A stretch of DNA of 64,000 nucleotides from Streptomyces cinnabarinus (GTDB lineage: Bacteria > Actinomycetota > Actinomycetes > Streptomycetales > Streptomycetaceae): positions 434,001-498,000 of the forward strand of contig NZ_CP114413.1 of assembly GCF_027270315.1 (NCBI RefSeq). The letters are read 5' to 3'. Below the pieces are notes generated by a model. The model saw nothing but the letters and a program-made list of their open reading frames with translations, was not told the DNA's origin and made no database searches. This document shows, one piece after another, positions 26,700-36,977 of the stretch (position 1 is the first letter of the stretch; each line of letters begins with the position of its first letter). The position numbers were made by a program, and so were the translations under genes.

Positions 26700-27755
26700 T
26701 CAGCGCCGTGCACCGAAGAACGGCTCGGCCCAACGGGGCGGCGGCTTCGGTTCCGTCACCGGCTCCATCGGCTCCACCGGCTCCACCAGCCCTTCTGGCT
26801 CCCCCTGCTCCTCCGCGACCCTCAGATCCACCCGGGTCGGCGGATGCGCCACCACCTCCGTCACCACCTCCGGCTCATCACCGCGCAGGGCGGTGCGCAG
26901 TGCGGCGACGAAGGCGAGGCAGGACTCGTACCGGGCATCGGGGCTCTTGGCCAGGCCCTTGGCGAACACGGCGTCGACCGGGGCCGGGAGGTCGGGCCGC
27001 AGGGACGTCAGCGGCGGCGGCTGGTCGTACTGGTGGGCCCACAGCAGCGCCATGTCGTCGTCGCGCCGGAAGGGCGGCTGTCCGGCCAGGCACTCGTGGA
27101 CGACACAGGCGAAGCCGTACACGTCGCAGCGGGCGTCGACCGGCTTGCCGGAGATCTGTTCCGGCGCCACGTAGTCGAGGGTGCCGACGAACTGGCCGAC
27201 GGTCGTGACCCCGGTCAGCGACAGGGACTTCTTCGTCAGTCCGAAGTCGGTCAGATAGGCGTGCTCCGGGTGGTCGCTGTCCGTGCCGCGGGCGACCAGG
27301 ATGTTGCCGGGCTTCACGTCCCGGTGGACCAGACCGTGCTCATGGGCGGCGTCCAGCGCGGAGGCCACCTGCGCGGCGATCCGTACGGCCGTCGCGGACG
27401 GCAACGGGCCCTGGCGGTCCAGCAGATGGCGCAGATCGCTGCCGTCGACGTAGCGCATGGCGATGAACAGGACGCCGTCCGTCTCGCCTGCTTCGAAGAC
27501 CGGCACGATGTGCGGATGGTCGATCGCGGCGGCGGCTCGGGACTCATGGCTGAAGCGGCGGCGGAAGGTGTCGTTGCGGGCGAGTTCGGGGGCGAGCAGC
27601 TTCAGCGCGACCGGACGGTCCAGGCGCAGGTCACGGGCGCGGTAGACGACGGCCATGCCACCGCGGCCGATCTCCTCCTCGATGCGGTACCCGGCGACCT
27701 GCCGGCCGATCAGCTCGGAGGGGCGGCCGGAGAACAGGCTGGTCTCACGGGCCAT
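26700..27755 (-). CDS. Serine/threonine protein kinase (Hanks type), soluble
   Basis: A 351-residue kinase with every catalytic motif: Gly loop GRGGMAVVYRA (near 31), Lys in VALKLL, HRDVKPGNIL (near 144), TDFGLTK and the TVGQFVGTLDYVAPE activation loop with Thr residues for autophosphorylation. The catalytic domain ends near 285. The rest is a Glu/Pro-rich cytoplasmic tail with no membrane helix or PASTA domain. It is the last gene of an operon with the FHA-ABC transporter and overlaps the SH3-like gene by 11 bases, so the FHA domains of the transporter are likely its substrates or readers, as for mycobacterial PknF and Rv1747. Confidence 0.92.
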   Translation of the reverse strand: MARETSLFSGRPSELIGRQVAGYRIEEEIGRGGMAVVYRARDLRLDRPVALKLLAPELARNDTFRRRFSHESRAAAAIDHPHIVPVFEAGETDGVLFIAMRYVDGSDLRHLLDRQGPLPSATAVRIAAQVASALDAAHEHGLVHRDVKPGNILVARGTDSDHPEHAYLTDFGLTKKSLSLTGVTTVGQFVGTLDYVAPEQISGKPVDARCDVYGFACVVHECLAGQPPFRRDDDMALLWAHQYDQPPPLTSLRPDLPAPVDAVFAKGLAKSPDARYESCLAFVAALRTALRGDEPEVVTEVVAHPPTRVDLRVAEEQGEPEGLVEPVEPMEPVTEPKPPPRWAEPFFGARR

Positions 27756-28290
27756 CCGGGGTCACCACCCGGGTCGCGGTGAGGCCGGGGTCCCCGGTGT
27801 CGGTGCGGGGCGCCTCGTCGGTGGTGAAGGTGCCCAGGCGCAGTCCGTCCGCGTACACCCAGCGCCCGTGCTCGGAGTCGTACAGCCACGCGTGCTCGCC
27901 CTCCACGACCACCCCGATCCGCAGACCGTGCGTGCGGTCCCGGAAGGACTCGCCGTCCAGGCCGCCGGCCGCCAGGTCCTCCACCGCTGACCGGTACCGG
28001 GACAGGGTCTGCTCGGCGCGGGCGAGATGCGGGCGCGGGTCGGCGGTGCGCGCCAGGGCCGCGTCGGGCACGGGCGGTTCCTGGGGTACGGCGACCAGGT
28101 GGCGGGCGTCGACCCAGGCCGACCAGCCGTTGGCGCACAGCACACGGCCCCAGTCGCCGCGCCGTTCCAGGAGCTGTACGGGCAGCAGCGCGTCCAGCGG
28201 AACCGTGGGCCGGGCCGGGTCGGGGACCTCCCAGGCGGGCATTCCGCGGCCGGGGACGACATGGGTGGGCCGGAAGCCTGGAGTCGCCAT
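27745..28290 (-). CDS. Small SH3-like protein between ABC transporter and kinase, function unknown
   Basis: A 181-residue soluble protein. The N-terminal half (residues 25-70: LLPVQLLERRGDWGRVLCANGW split around the motif) resembles bacterial SH3 domains, with the aromatic pattern GWSAWVDARHLV. The C-terminal half includes EHAWLYDSEHGRWVYADG. It lies 9 bases after the transporter stop and overlaps the kinase start by 11 bases, so it is translated as part of the unit. An adaptor role between kinase and transporter is plausible but unproven. Confidence 0.65.
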   Translation of the reverse strand: MATPGFRPTHVVPGRGMPAWEVPDPARPTVPLDALLPVQLLERRGDWGRVLCANGWSAWVDARHLVAVPQEPPVPDAALARTADPRPHLARAEQTLSRYRSAVEDLAAGGLDGESFRDRTHGLRIGVVVEGEHAWLYDSEHGRWVYADGLRLGTFTTDEAPRTDTGDPGLTATRVVTPDGP

Positions 28291-28299
28291 GGCATGCGC

Positions 28300-30642
28300 C
28301 TACTTCCGCATCACGACGGGTTCCTGGCGCCGGAGCAGCCAGGAGACCACGTAGCCGAAGACCACCGACAGGACCAGCAGCATGCCGATGTTGAGCAGCC
28401 ACACGCCCGTCGAGTGGCCGAACAGCGGGTCACCGGTCAGCTCGCCGGGCACGATCCGCGCCAGGTCCACGGTCCCGGCCATCGCGCCGAGTGCCCAGCG
28501 CGAGGGCACCAGCCAGGAGAGCTGCTCCAGGCCGGGCACCCCGTCGAGCTTGAGCAGGGCGCCGCAGAAGACGACCTGGACGATGGCGAGCAGGACCAGC
28601 AGCGGCATCGTCACCTCTTCCTTGCGCACCAGCGCGGAGACCAGCAGGCCGAGCATCATCGCGGTGAAGGCCAGCAGCGCCACGGCGATGGTGATCTCGA
28701 TCAGCGGTGGCATCAGCACGCCCTCGCCGCCGGGCGCGTTGAGATCGACGCCGAGCAGGGCGACCAGGGTCAGCACCACGGCCTGGAGCACGGTGACCGT
28801 GCCGAGGACCACGACCTTCGACATCAGGTAGGCCGATCTGGACAGGCCGACGGCGCGTTCGCGCCGGTAGATCACGCGTTCCTTGACCAGTTCGCGCACG
28901 GCGTTGGCCGCGCCGGTGAGGACCGCGCCGACGCACAGGATGAGCAGTGCGTTCATCGCGGTGTCCCGGGTCAGGGCGCTGCCCGCCAGGGCGCGGGCCA
29001 TGGCGCCCATCACGAACGGCAGGGCGATCATGATGGCGAGGAAGGTGCGGTCGGCGCTGAGCGCCGCGGTGTAGCGGCGGATCAGGGTGCCGAGCTGGGC
29101 GCCGCGGCTGCGCGGCCGGCGCGGCGGGGTGATGACGACCGGTCCGGTGCGGGTCAGCCGGGGCTGTGCGGTGGCGTCGATGACGTACCGGCGGTGCAGC
29201 GGTGAGCTGGTGTAGCCGCCGGCCCAGTTGCGGTCCTGGTCGCGTTCGAAGGCCTCGAAGGCCTCCGGCCACTCGTCGAAGCCGAAGAACGGGAGGGCGT
29301 CCTCGGGCGGCCCGTAGTAGGCGATCCGGCCGCCGGGCGCGAGGACCAGGAGGCGGTCGCAGACGTCGAGGCTGAGGACGCTGTGGGTGACGACGATGAC
29401 GGTGCGGCCGTCGTCCGCGAGGCCGCGCAGCATGTGCATCACCGAGCGGTCCATGCCGGGGTCGAGTCCCGAGGTCGGTTCGTCGAGGAAGAGCAGGGAG
29501 GGCTTGGTGAGCAGTTCCAGGGCCACGCTCACGCGCTTGCGCTGGCCGCCGGAGAGGCTGTGCACGGGCTGTCCGGCGCGCTGTTCCAGGCCGAGTTCGC
29601 GGATCACCTCGTCGACCCGGGCCTGGCGTTCGGCCTTGGCGGTGTCCTGCGGGAAGCGCAGTTCGGCGGCGTAGGACAGGGCGGCGCGGACGGTGAGCTG
29701 GGCGTGCAGGATGTCGTCCTGCGGAACCAGGCCGATGCGCTGGCGCAGCTCGGCGTAGTCGCGGTAGAGGTCACGGCCGTCGTAGACGACGGTGCCGTGG
29801 TCGGCGGGCCGCTGTCCGGTGAGGGCGTTGAGCAGCGTGGACTTTCCGGCGCCGCTCGGTCCGACGACGGCCAGCAGGCACTTCTCCCCCACCGGGAAGG
29901 AGACGTCGTCGAGGAGGGTCTTGCGGCCGCGGTCGACGGCGACGGTGAGGTCCTGCACCTCCAGGGAGACCTCGCCGGTGTCGACGTACTCCTGGAGCTC
30001 GTCGCCGACCAGGCAGAACGCCGAGTGTCCGATGCCGATCACATCGCCGGGGCGGACCGGGGCGGTGGTGACGGGGGCGCCGTTGACGTAAGTGCCGTTG
30101 TGACTGCCCAGGTCGGTGATCTCGTGGCCGCCGTCCGGCAGGCCGCGCAGCTCGGCGTGGTGCCGGGAGACGATGAGGTCGTCGATGACGAGGTCGTTGT
30201 CGGGGGCCCGGCCGATGCGGACGGTACGGGTGGTGGGCAGCGGCCGGACGCTGGTCGGCTGCCGGAAGGTGCCGGTCTGGGCGGGCATGGAGACGGCCGA
30301 GGGGCGTTCCGGGCCGGGTGCCGGGCGGCCGAGGAGGACGGCGCGGGGGCCGTCGGCGGGGTTGCCGAAGCGGATCACGGTACCGGGGCCGACGTCCCGC
30401 TCGTGGACGCGCCGGCCCTCGGTGTAGGTGCCGTTGGTGCTGTGCTCGTCCTGGAGCGTCCAGTGGTCGGTCTCGGGGTGCAGGACCGCGTGGTGCCAGG
30501 AGACCCGGGCGTCGTCGATGACGACGTCGCTCAGCGGGTCGCGTCCGACGTGGTAGTCGCGGCTCGGGGTCATCACCGTGGAGCCCGACTCGGTCTCCAG
30601 GACGAGTACGGGCGCAGTCGGTGCGAGCGGTCGCTCCGCCAT
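28300..30642 (-). CDS. FHA-FHA-ABC (ABCG-type) half-transporter, Rv1747-like
   Basis: A 780-residue fusion. FHA domain 1 is at about 20-100 (GRDPLSDVVIDD, STNGTY) and FHA domain 2 at 130-205 (GRAPDNDLVIDD, SRHHAEL, SHNGTYVNG). The ABC domain is at 225-450, with Walker A GPSGAGKSTLLNALTG, signature LSGGQRKRVS and Walker B LLFLDEPTSGLD. An ABC-2-type membrane domain with about six helices occupies 530-775. FHA domains bind phosphothreonine; both keep the Gly-Arg, Ser-x-x-His and Asn residues. Domain order matches mycobacterial Rv1747, a PknF-phosphorylated exporter. The Ser/Thr kinase is two genes downstream in the same operon. Cargo unknown; lipid-linked products are a guess by analogy. Confidence 0.92.
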   Translation of the reverse strand: MAERPLAPTAPVLVLETESGSTVMTPSRDYHVGRDPLSDVVIDDARVSWHHAVLHPETDHWTLQDEHSTNGTYTEGRRVHERDVGPGTVIRFGNPADGPRAVLLGRPAPGPERPSAVSMPAQTGTFRQPTSVRPLPTTRTVRIGRAPDNDLVIDDLIVSRHHAELRGLPDGGHEITDLGSHNGTYVNGAPVTTAPVRPGDVIGIGHSAFCLVGDELQEYVDTGEVSLEVQDLTVAVDRGRKTLLDDVSFPVGEKCLLAVVGPSGAGKSTLLNALTGQRPADHGTVVYDGRDLYRDYAELRQRIGLVPQDDILHAQLTVRAALSYAAELRFPQDTAKAERQARVDEVIRELGLEQRAGQPVHSLSGGQRKRVSVALELLTKPSLLFLDEPTSGLDPGMDRSVMHMLRGLADDGRTVIVVTHSVLSLDVCDRLLVLAPGGRIAYYGPPEDALPFFGFDEWPEAFEAFERDQDRNWAGGYTSSPLHRRYVIDATAQPRLTRTGPVVITPPRRPRSRGAQLGTLIRRYTAALSADRTFLAIMIALPFVMGAMARALAGSALTRDTAMNALLILCVGAVLTGAANAVRELVKERVIYRRERAVGLSRSAYLMSKVVVLGTVTVLQAVVLTLVALLGVDLNAPGGEGVLMPPLIEITIAVALLAFTAMMLGLLVSALVRKEEVTMPLLVLLAIVQVVFCGALLKLDGVPGLEQLSWLVPSRWALGAMAGTVDLARIVPGELTGDPLFGHSTGVWLLNIGMLLVLSVVFGYVVSWLLRRQEPVVMRK

Positions 30643-30688
30643 GCCAGAATTCTACCGATTAGCCCGTTCGCGCGCCCGGCGCGGACGA

Positions 30689-31099
30689 TCAGGCGACGGG
30701 GACGACCAGGGTGGGGCTGGTGCGCTGCATGCGCATCGCGTCGATCGACTCGGCGAGCAGTTCGTACTCGGTGGTGTCGTCGCTGGTGGCGATCCGGATC
30801 AGCCGTCCGGCGGCCAACTGCTCGGCCACCAGCTCCTGTTGACGGGTGTCCCCGCACCAGACGCGGAGCACGGTGGGCACGTCGGGCGTGGTCGAGGCGA
30901 CCGGCACGAGGGCGCTCGGCGGGATGTAGTCGGCCTCGGGCCGGGGGTCGAGCCGCTCGGCGATCCAGGAGGCGCGGTCCCGTAACCACCACAGGGCGAG
31001 GGCCAGGGTGGGCGCCCGGTAGGTGCCGAGCGGTACACCGATGCGCCGGCCGCCGCAGGTGCCGTACGCGGTGACATGGCACAGGAATTCGTCGTGCAC
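30689..31099 (-). CDS. Conserved hypothetical protein
   Basis: A 136-residue soluble protein, recognisable only as protein-like: MHDEFLCHVTAYGTCGGRR at the start, then TLALALWWLRDRASWIAERL helix and a mixed C-terminal half. There is no membrane span, signal peptide or catalytic motif I recognise. It reads toward the FHA-ABC gene, 46 bases upstream of it, so it may belong to that operon. A 140-base upstream gap probably contains the promoter. Confidence 0.5.
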   Translation of the reverse strand: MHDEFLCHVTAYGTCGGRRIGVPLGTYRAPTLALALWWLRDRASWIAERLDPRPEADYIPPSALVPVASTTPDVPTVLRVWCGDTRQQELVAEQLAAGRLIRIATSDDTTEYELLAESIDAMRMQRTSPTLVVPVA

Positions 31100-31239
31100 G
31101 TCTCACTCCCCCGTGAGCTGATCGCCTCTCGGCAGGGCCTCGCTTTCCGTGCGGCTCAGGTGCGGTGCGTGATCAAGTCTTCGCTCCGCGTGAAGGTCCC
31201 TCTTCAGATGAGTATGTTCACTACTGAAACACTGTCACC

Positions 31240-32137
31240 ATGACTTTCCGGCCAGTCTCCTGGCATATTCCCGGAGATCACTGGCCGAAAGGTGGCGACT
31301 TTCCCACCCGGAGTCTGGGCGAACTCACCGTGTCCGCGCAGGGGCTGGGATGCATGGGCATGAGCCATGGGTACGGCAGCTCGTCCGGCGACCAGGTTCG
31401 GCTTCGCCAACCGGCTCGGCGAGCCCACCGAGGTCCGCGGGGAGGCCGCCTATGTGCGCCAGGCCTGCGAGGCGTCGCTGCGCCGGCTCGGCGTCGACCA
31501 CATCGATCTCTACTACCAGCACCGTGTCGACCCCGAGGTCCGCATCGAGGAGACCGTCGGCGCGATGGCCGAGCTCGTGCGCGCCGGGAAGGTCCGCCAC
31601 CTCGGACTGTCCGAGGCGAGCGCCTCCACCCTCCGGCGCGCCCACGCCGTGCACCCGATCGCCGCGCTCCAGAGCGAGTGGTCGCTGTGGACCCGGGACC
31701 TGGAGGCCCGGATCGCGCCGGTCTGCCGCGAGTTGGGCATCGGCCTGGTCCCGTTCTCCCCGCTCGGCCGCGGCTTCCTCACCGACCGGTACAGCTCGGT
31801 CGAGACCATGGCCGACAACGACGTACGCCGCGGCCAGCCGCGGTTCGCCGACGGCAATCTCGAACGGAACCCGGCGATCGTGGCCCGGCTTGCGGAGCTG
31901 GCCGGCGCGAAGGGCGTCACCGCCGGTCAACTCGCCCTGGCCTGGGTGCAGTCCCGCGGCGACGACGTGGTCCCGATCCCCGGCACCCGGCGGCAGCTGA
32001 ACCTGGAGGAGAACCTCGCGGCGCTCGATCTGGAGCTGTCCGACGAGGAGCTCGCCGCGATCGAGTCCGCCGCGACGCCCGAGCGCATCGCGGGCGACCG
32101 CTACGACGCCACCAGCCTCACCTTCGTCGACGGCTGA
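31240..32137 (+). pseudogene. Aldo/keto reductase pseudogene with internal deletion and frameshift
   Basis: The N-terminal piece [21 protein letters not shown] is read in one frame (up to about 31382). The rest, from [13 protein letters not shown] to TSLTFVDG, is read in another. About 50 residues normally between them are missing, including the catalytic Asp and Tyr (DTADxYG). The catalytic Lys region TKFG is TRFG. The downstream frame opens at an internal ATG (31367) and could give a 256-residue product, but it would lack three of four catalytic residues. A second frame slip near 31300 is suggested because VATF and PTRSLG, usually joined at the N-terminus of this subfamily, are in different frames. 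Confidence 0.75.
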
Positions 32138-32148
32138 CCGGCATACCG

Positions 32149-32177
32149 ATGCCCCCGACCCTCGCGGTCAGGGGCAT
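32149..32177. terminator. Bidirectional hairpin between two convergent aldo/keto reductase loci
   Basis: The stem ATGCCCC / GGGGCAT continues inward, past one mismatch, as GACC / GGTC around a 5-base loop. It sits in the 52-base gap between convergent genes and can serve both strands. Confidence 0.65.
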
Positions 32178-32189
32178 CCGGCCAGGCAC

Positions 32190-33182
<993 letters not shown>

Positions 33183-33322
33183 CGCGACTCCAGAGGGGTG
33201 GGCACGAGGGGAACCGAGCTCATCACGAGGCTCCCTTAAGACCGGTGTCCACTCTTTCGTGACCTGTGGGCATTGGTCCAACAGAAGAATCCGATGGAAT
33301 TCAGCAGATACGCTTCTCAGTC

Positions 33323-34210
33323 ATGGAACTGCGCCATCTCCAGCACTTCGTCGCGGTCGCCGAGGACCAGCACTTCACCCGGGCCGCCGAACGGCTCATG
33401 GTGTCCCAGTCGGGGCTCTCGGCATCGATCCGCTCACTGGAACGGGAGCTCCAGACGCCGCTGTTCGTCCGGACGACACGCAGTGTGACGCTCACCCCGG
33501 CCGGGCGGGCGCTGCTGGGCGAGGCGGAGCGGATCCTGGCACAGGTGCGGTCGGCGCACGAGGCGGTGGCGGCGGTGCAGGGTGTGCTGCGCGGGATGCT
33601 GGCGCTGGGCTCCGAGCAGTGCATCGCCGGGGTGCATGTGGCGGGGCTGCTCGCCGCGTTCCGGCGGCGCCATCCGGACGTGGAGATCTGCCTGCGGCAG
33701 GCGGGGTCGGGGGCGCTCGCGGAGGAGGTCGCGGCCGGCCGCCTCGATCTGGCCTTCGCGGTGCGTACGACGCGGGAGGACACCGACCAGCTGCGCGCCG
33801 TACCGCTGACCAGTGAGCCGATGACCGTGCTGTGCCACCCGAGCCACAGGCTCGCCGCCGCCGGGGCCGCGGTCACTCCCGAGGAGCTGGGCGGCGAGGT
33901 GTTCGTCGACTTCCACCCGGACTGGGGGCCGCGCCGCACCACCGACGCGGCGTTCGCCGCCGCGGGGGTCCGGCGGGCGGTCGCCCTGGAGGTCAACGAC
34001 GTGCACAGCCTGCTGGACCTCGTGGACGAGAACCTCGGGATCGCCGTCGTACCGCGCCATTTCCGGCACAAGCGGGAGTCACTGACCGCCCTGCCGGTCA
34101 AGGGCACCGGCGAGCGGGTGTACGAGACCGTCGCCCTGCTGCCGCACCCGCAGGCCACGAGCCCGGCGGCGCGCGCCCTGATGGAACTTCTGGAGACAGA
34201 GGGCGCGTGA
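33323..34210 (+). CDS. LysR-family transcriptional regulator
   Basis: A 295-residue regulator. The winged helix-turn-helix is at residues 1-60 (MELRHLQHFVAVAEDQHFTRAAERL; VSQSGLSASIRSLE; PLFVRTTRSVTLTPAG, in separate segments). The effector domain is at 90-290. The ATG beginning MELRHLQHF is the standard LysR start; an in-frame ATG 57 bases upstream adds nothing family-like. It is divergent from the YghZ-like reductase, the classical LysR arrangement in which regulator and target share an intergenic operator. Effector unknown. Confidence 0.92.
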   Translation: MELRHLQHFVAVAEDQHFTRAAERLMVSQSGLSASIRSLERELQTPLFVRTTRSVTLTPAGRALLGEAERILAQVRSAHEAVAAVQGVLRGMLALGSEQCIAGVHVAGLLAAFRRRHPDVEICLRQAGSGALAEEVAAGRLDLAFAVRTTREDTDQLRAVPLTSEPMTVLCHPSHRLAAAGAAVTPEELGGEVFVDFHPDWGPRRTTDAAFAAAGVRRAVALEVNDVHSLLDLVDENLGIAVVPRHFRHKRESLTALPVKGTGERVYETVALLPHPQATSPAARALMELLETEGA

Positions 34211-34237
34211 CGGCCTGCTGTGCGCGATGGTGGAGCC

Positions 34238-34747
34238 ATGCATGCCAAGGACATCCTCATCGACGGTTACAGCCGCATCCAGGAAGAAGTCCACGCCACC
34301 GTCGAGGGCCTCGGCCCCGACGACCTGCACGCCCGGCCCGGCCCGGGAGCCAACTCCATCGCCTGGCTGGTCTGGCATCTCACCCGGGTCCAGGACGACC
34401 ACATCGCCGACGCCTTCGGCTTGGACCAGGTCTGGCTCACCCAGGACTTCCAGAAGACCTTCGGACTCGACCTGCCCCGCCATGACACCGGGTACGGGCA
34501 CACCTCAGCGAAGGTCGACAAGGTCCGGGTCGACTCCGGCGAGCTGCTGACCGGGTACTACGACGCCGTCCACGCCCAGACCCTCGGCGCGCTGCGGGAG
34601 CTGGCCGCCAAGGATCTGGAGCGGGTCGTCGACGAGCGCTGGGACCCGCCGGTCACCCTGGGGGTACGGCTGGTCAGCGTCCTGTCCGACGATCTTCAGC
34701 ACATCGGACAGGCCGCCTACGTCCGCGGGCTGCTTCAGGCCGCGTAA
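34238..34747 (+). CDS. DinB-family (DUF664-type) metalloenzyme
   Basis: A 169-residue four-helix-bundle protein. Metal-binding histidines appear in [16 protein letters not shown] (residues 45-58) and [13 protein letters not shown] near the end, giving the three-His pattern of DinB/YfiT proteins. Actinobacterial members include mycothiol-dependent S-transferases and maleylpyruvate isomerase, so a thiol-transferase activity is possible. A GGAG site precedes the ATG. The 3' end overlaps the convergent adenosine deaminase by 13 bases. Confidence 0.8.
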   Translation: MHAKDILIDGYSRIQEEVHATVEGLGPDDLHARPGPGANSIAWLVWHLTRVQDDHIADAFGLDQVWLTQDFQKTFGLDLPRHDTGYGHTSAKVDKVRVDSGELLTGYYDAVHAQTLGALRELAAKDLERVVDERWDPPVTLGVRLVSVLSDDLQHIGQAAYVRGLLQAA

Positions 34748-35799
34748 CCGGGCAGGACGACGTCCTCGATGAGGGCCTTGCGCTCGTCGAACGGGATGAA
34801 GGCGCTCTTCAGGGCGTTCACCGTGACCGTGCGCAGGTCCTCGACGGTCCAGCCGGCCTGCTCGACCAGCAGGGACATCTCGCGGGTCATCGTGGTGCCC
34901 GACACCAGCCGGTTGTCGGTGTTGAGGGTGACCCGGAAGCCGAGGTCCTTCAGTGCGGTGACGGGGTGCTCGGCTATGGAGGTGGCGGCGCCGGTCTGGA
35001 GGTTGGAGGTCGGGCACATCTCCAGGGCGATACGGCGGTCGCGGACCCACGCGGCGAGCCGGCCGAGCTTGCCGTCCACGATGTCGTCGGTGATCCGCAC
35101 GCCGTGCCCGATGCGCTGGGCGCCGCAGATCTGGAGCGCCTGGTGGATGCTGGACAGACCGTCGGCCTCACCGGCGTGGATGGTGAACGGCACGCTCTCG
35201 CGGCGCAGGTGCTCGAAGGCGGCGAGGTGGTCGGCGGCCGGGAATCCGGCCTCGGCACCGGCGATGTCGAAGCCGACGACTCCGGCGTCCCGGAAGGCGA
35301 CGGCCAGGTCGGCGGCCTCGCGCACCCGGTCGAACATCCGCATGCCGCACAGCAGGGTGCCGACCCGCACCGGGGTACCGGCCGCGGCGGCCTTCGCCAT
35401 ACCGGCGGCGAGGCCCTCCTGGACGGTCTCCACGACCTCGGCGAGGGCGAGCCCGCCCCGGGTGTTCAGCTCGGGGGCGTAGCGCACCTCGCCGTAGACG
35501 ACGCCGTCGGCGGCCAGGTCCAGGACGTACTCCTCGGCGGTGCGCAGCAGGCCCTCGCGGGTCTGCATCACGGCGAGGGTGTGCTCGAAGGTGGCGATGT
35601 AGCGGACCAGGTCACCGGAGTTCGCGGCCTCGAAGTACCAGGCGGCGAGCTCGTCGGGGTCGGTGGTGGGCAGGGTGTGGCCGACCTCGGCCGCCAGCTC
35701 GATCACGGTGGCGGGGCGCAGGCCGCCGTCGAGGTGGTCGTGCAGGACGGCCTTGGGGAGGCGGCGGATCACATCGAGGTCTACACGCGTAGCGGTCAT
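34735..35799 (-). CDS. add: Adenosine deaminase
   Basis: A 354-residue zinc amidohydrolase. The HxH metal motif is [11 protein letters not shown] near residue 20. Zinc and catalytic residues follow in IHAGEADG (His, Glu) near 210, RIGHGVRI near 240 and [10 protein letters not shown] (Asp-Asp) near 290. It converts adenosine to inosine in purine salvage. The start at MTATRVDLD is preceded by AAGGAAAG; the open frame runs much further upstream but has no protein-like content. A VOC gene is 56 bases upstream on the same strand. Confidence 0.93.
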   Translation of the reverse strand: MTATRVDLDVIRRLPKAVLHDHLDGGLRPATVIELAAEVGHTLPTTDPDELAAWYFEAANSGDLVRYIATFEHTLAVMQTREGLLRTAEEYVLDLAADGVVYGEVRYAPELNTRGGLALAEVVETVQEGLAAGMAKAAAAGTPVRVGTLLCGMRMFDRVREAADLAVAFRDAGVVGFDIAGAEAGFPAADHLAAFEHLRRESVPFTIHAGEADGLSSIHQALQICGAQRIGHGVRITDDIVDGKLGRLAAWVRDRRIALEMCPTSNLQTGAATSIAEHPVTALKDLGFRVTLNTDNRLVSGTTMTREMSLLVEQAGWTVEDLRTVTVNALKSAFIPFDERKALIEDVVLPGYAA

Positions 35800-35855
35800 G
35801 GCGGTCTTTCCTTGGGCCTTGAGCGGAGCGGGGTGGTTCGAAGCGGCGGCGGAAG

Positions 35856-36242
35856 TCAGCCGACGGGCTGGAGCAGGTCCCAGCGGTTGCCGTACAGGTC
35901 CTGGAAGACGGCGACCGAGCCGTAGGGCTCGTGGCGCGGCTCCTCCAGGAAGGTCACACCCGCGGCGAGCATCCGGGCATGGTCGCGGGCGAAGTCGTCG
36001 GTATGCAGGAAGAACCCGACCCGCCCGCCGGTCTGGTCGCCGACCCGGGCACTCTGCGCGTCGCCCTTGGCGCGGGCCAGCAGCAGGTCGGTGCCTTCGT
36101 CGCCCGGCCGCACGACGACCCAGCGGGAGCCGTCGGGGCGCGGGGCGTCCTCCACGAGACGGAAGCCGAGGGCCTCGGTGTAGAAGCGGATCGCCTCGTC
36201 GTAGTCGTCGACGACGAGGGTGACCAGGGCGATGCGGCTCAT
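35856..36242 (-). CDS. VOC family protein (glyoxalase fold)
   Basis: A 128-residue single-domain VOC protein: [20 protein letters not shown] at the N-terminus, [13 protein letters not shown], and [12 protein letters not shown] at the C-terminus. It has a Glu/His distribution close to small glyoxalase-like proteins but no assigned substrate. It is upstream of add on the same strand, so cotranscription is likely. Confidence 0.82.
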   Translation of the reverse strand: MSRIALVTLVVDDYDEAIRFYTEALGFRLVEDAPRPDGSRWVVVRPGDEGTDLLLARAKGDAQSARVGDQTGGRVGFFLHTDDFARDHARMLAAGVTFLEEPRHEPYGSVAVFQDLYGNRWDLLQPVG

Positions 36243-36396
36243 CGGTGCCTTTCGGGACGTGCGATTGACGGGAGACGTTATACGTAAAACCCGGCGCGCG
36301 CCAGTCCGCGTCGAGCGAATCCGCGGGCGGCTCGTCCGGCGGACCTAGGACCGTTGCCCGAGGTGTCGGAGCGCCATGATCGGTAGCGTCCCGGCC

Positions 36397-36855
36397 ATGA
36401 CGAACACCGGCCTGCCCCGCACCCCCGACCAGCGCAGACGCGACGTACTGGAGCGACTGGAACGCGAACTCGACGTCTGGGTCGCCACGGCGGACCCCGA
36501 GGGGGTGCCCTGCATGGTGGCGCTGTGGTTCGTCTGGGACGGGCAGGCGCTGTGGGTGTCGACGCGGGGCACCAATCCGACGGGCCGGAACCTGCGGGAG
36601 GGCGGACGCACCCGGCTGGCGTTCGGCGACACCCAGGACGTGGTGCTCATCGACGGCGAGGCGGAGTCCTTCACGGCGAGCGAGGTTCCGGACGCGGCGG
36701 CCGAGGCGTTCCGGGCGAAGACCGGGTGGGACCCGCGCACGGAGCGGGCCGCCTACGCGTTCTTCCGGGTGCGCCCGCGGGCGGTGCAGGCGTGGCACGG
36801 GGTTCGGGAGTTGCCGCAGCGGCATCTCATGAAGGATGGGCGCTGGCTTGTCTAG
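36397..36855 (+). CDS. Pyridoxamine 5'-phosphate oxidase-fold protein (flavin or F420 type)
   Basis: A 152-residue split-barrel protein. Sequence signs are [21 protein letters not shown] (in two segments), [22 protein letters not shown] and KDGRWLV at the end, as in the small actinobacterial PPOX-like proteins that bind FMN or F420. Substrate unknown. The second of two in-frame ATGs was taken ([10 protein letters not shown]); the first adds 7 residues. Confidence 0.8.
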   Translation: MTNTGLPRTPDQRRRDVLERLERELDVWVATADPEGVPCMVALWFVWDGQALWVSTRGTNPTGRNLREGGRTRLAFGDTQDVVLIDGEAESFTASEVPDAAAEAFRAKTGWDPRTERAAYAFFRVRPRAVQAWHGVRELPQRHLMKDGRWLV

Positions 36856-36977
36856 ACAGGTTCGGCACCCGTACCGCCGTAGGACATCCGATTCCCCCAA
36901 AGGTGTTACCCAGGAGTAATCCCAGATGGTTTGATGTGCGACGCCACTCAAGACCCCTTCCGACACAGGGAGAACCA

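Noticed and set aside
31204..31428. 74-residue minus-strand frame over the pseudogene start
   Set aside because: No homology pattern or ribosome site; antisense of the aldo/keto reductase remnant.
31367..32137. The downstream part of the broken aldo/keto reductase as a functional 256-residue enzyme
   Set aside because: It lacks the catalytic Asp and Tyr, has Arg for the catalytic Lys, and misses the first part of the barrel.
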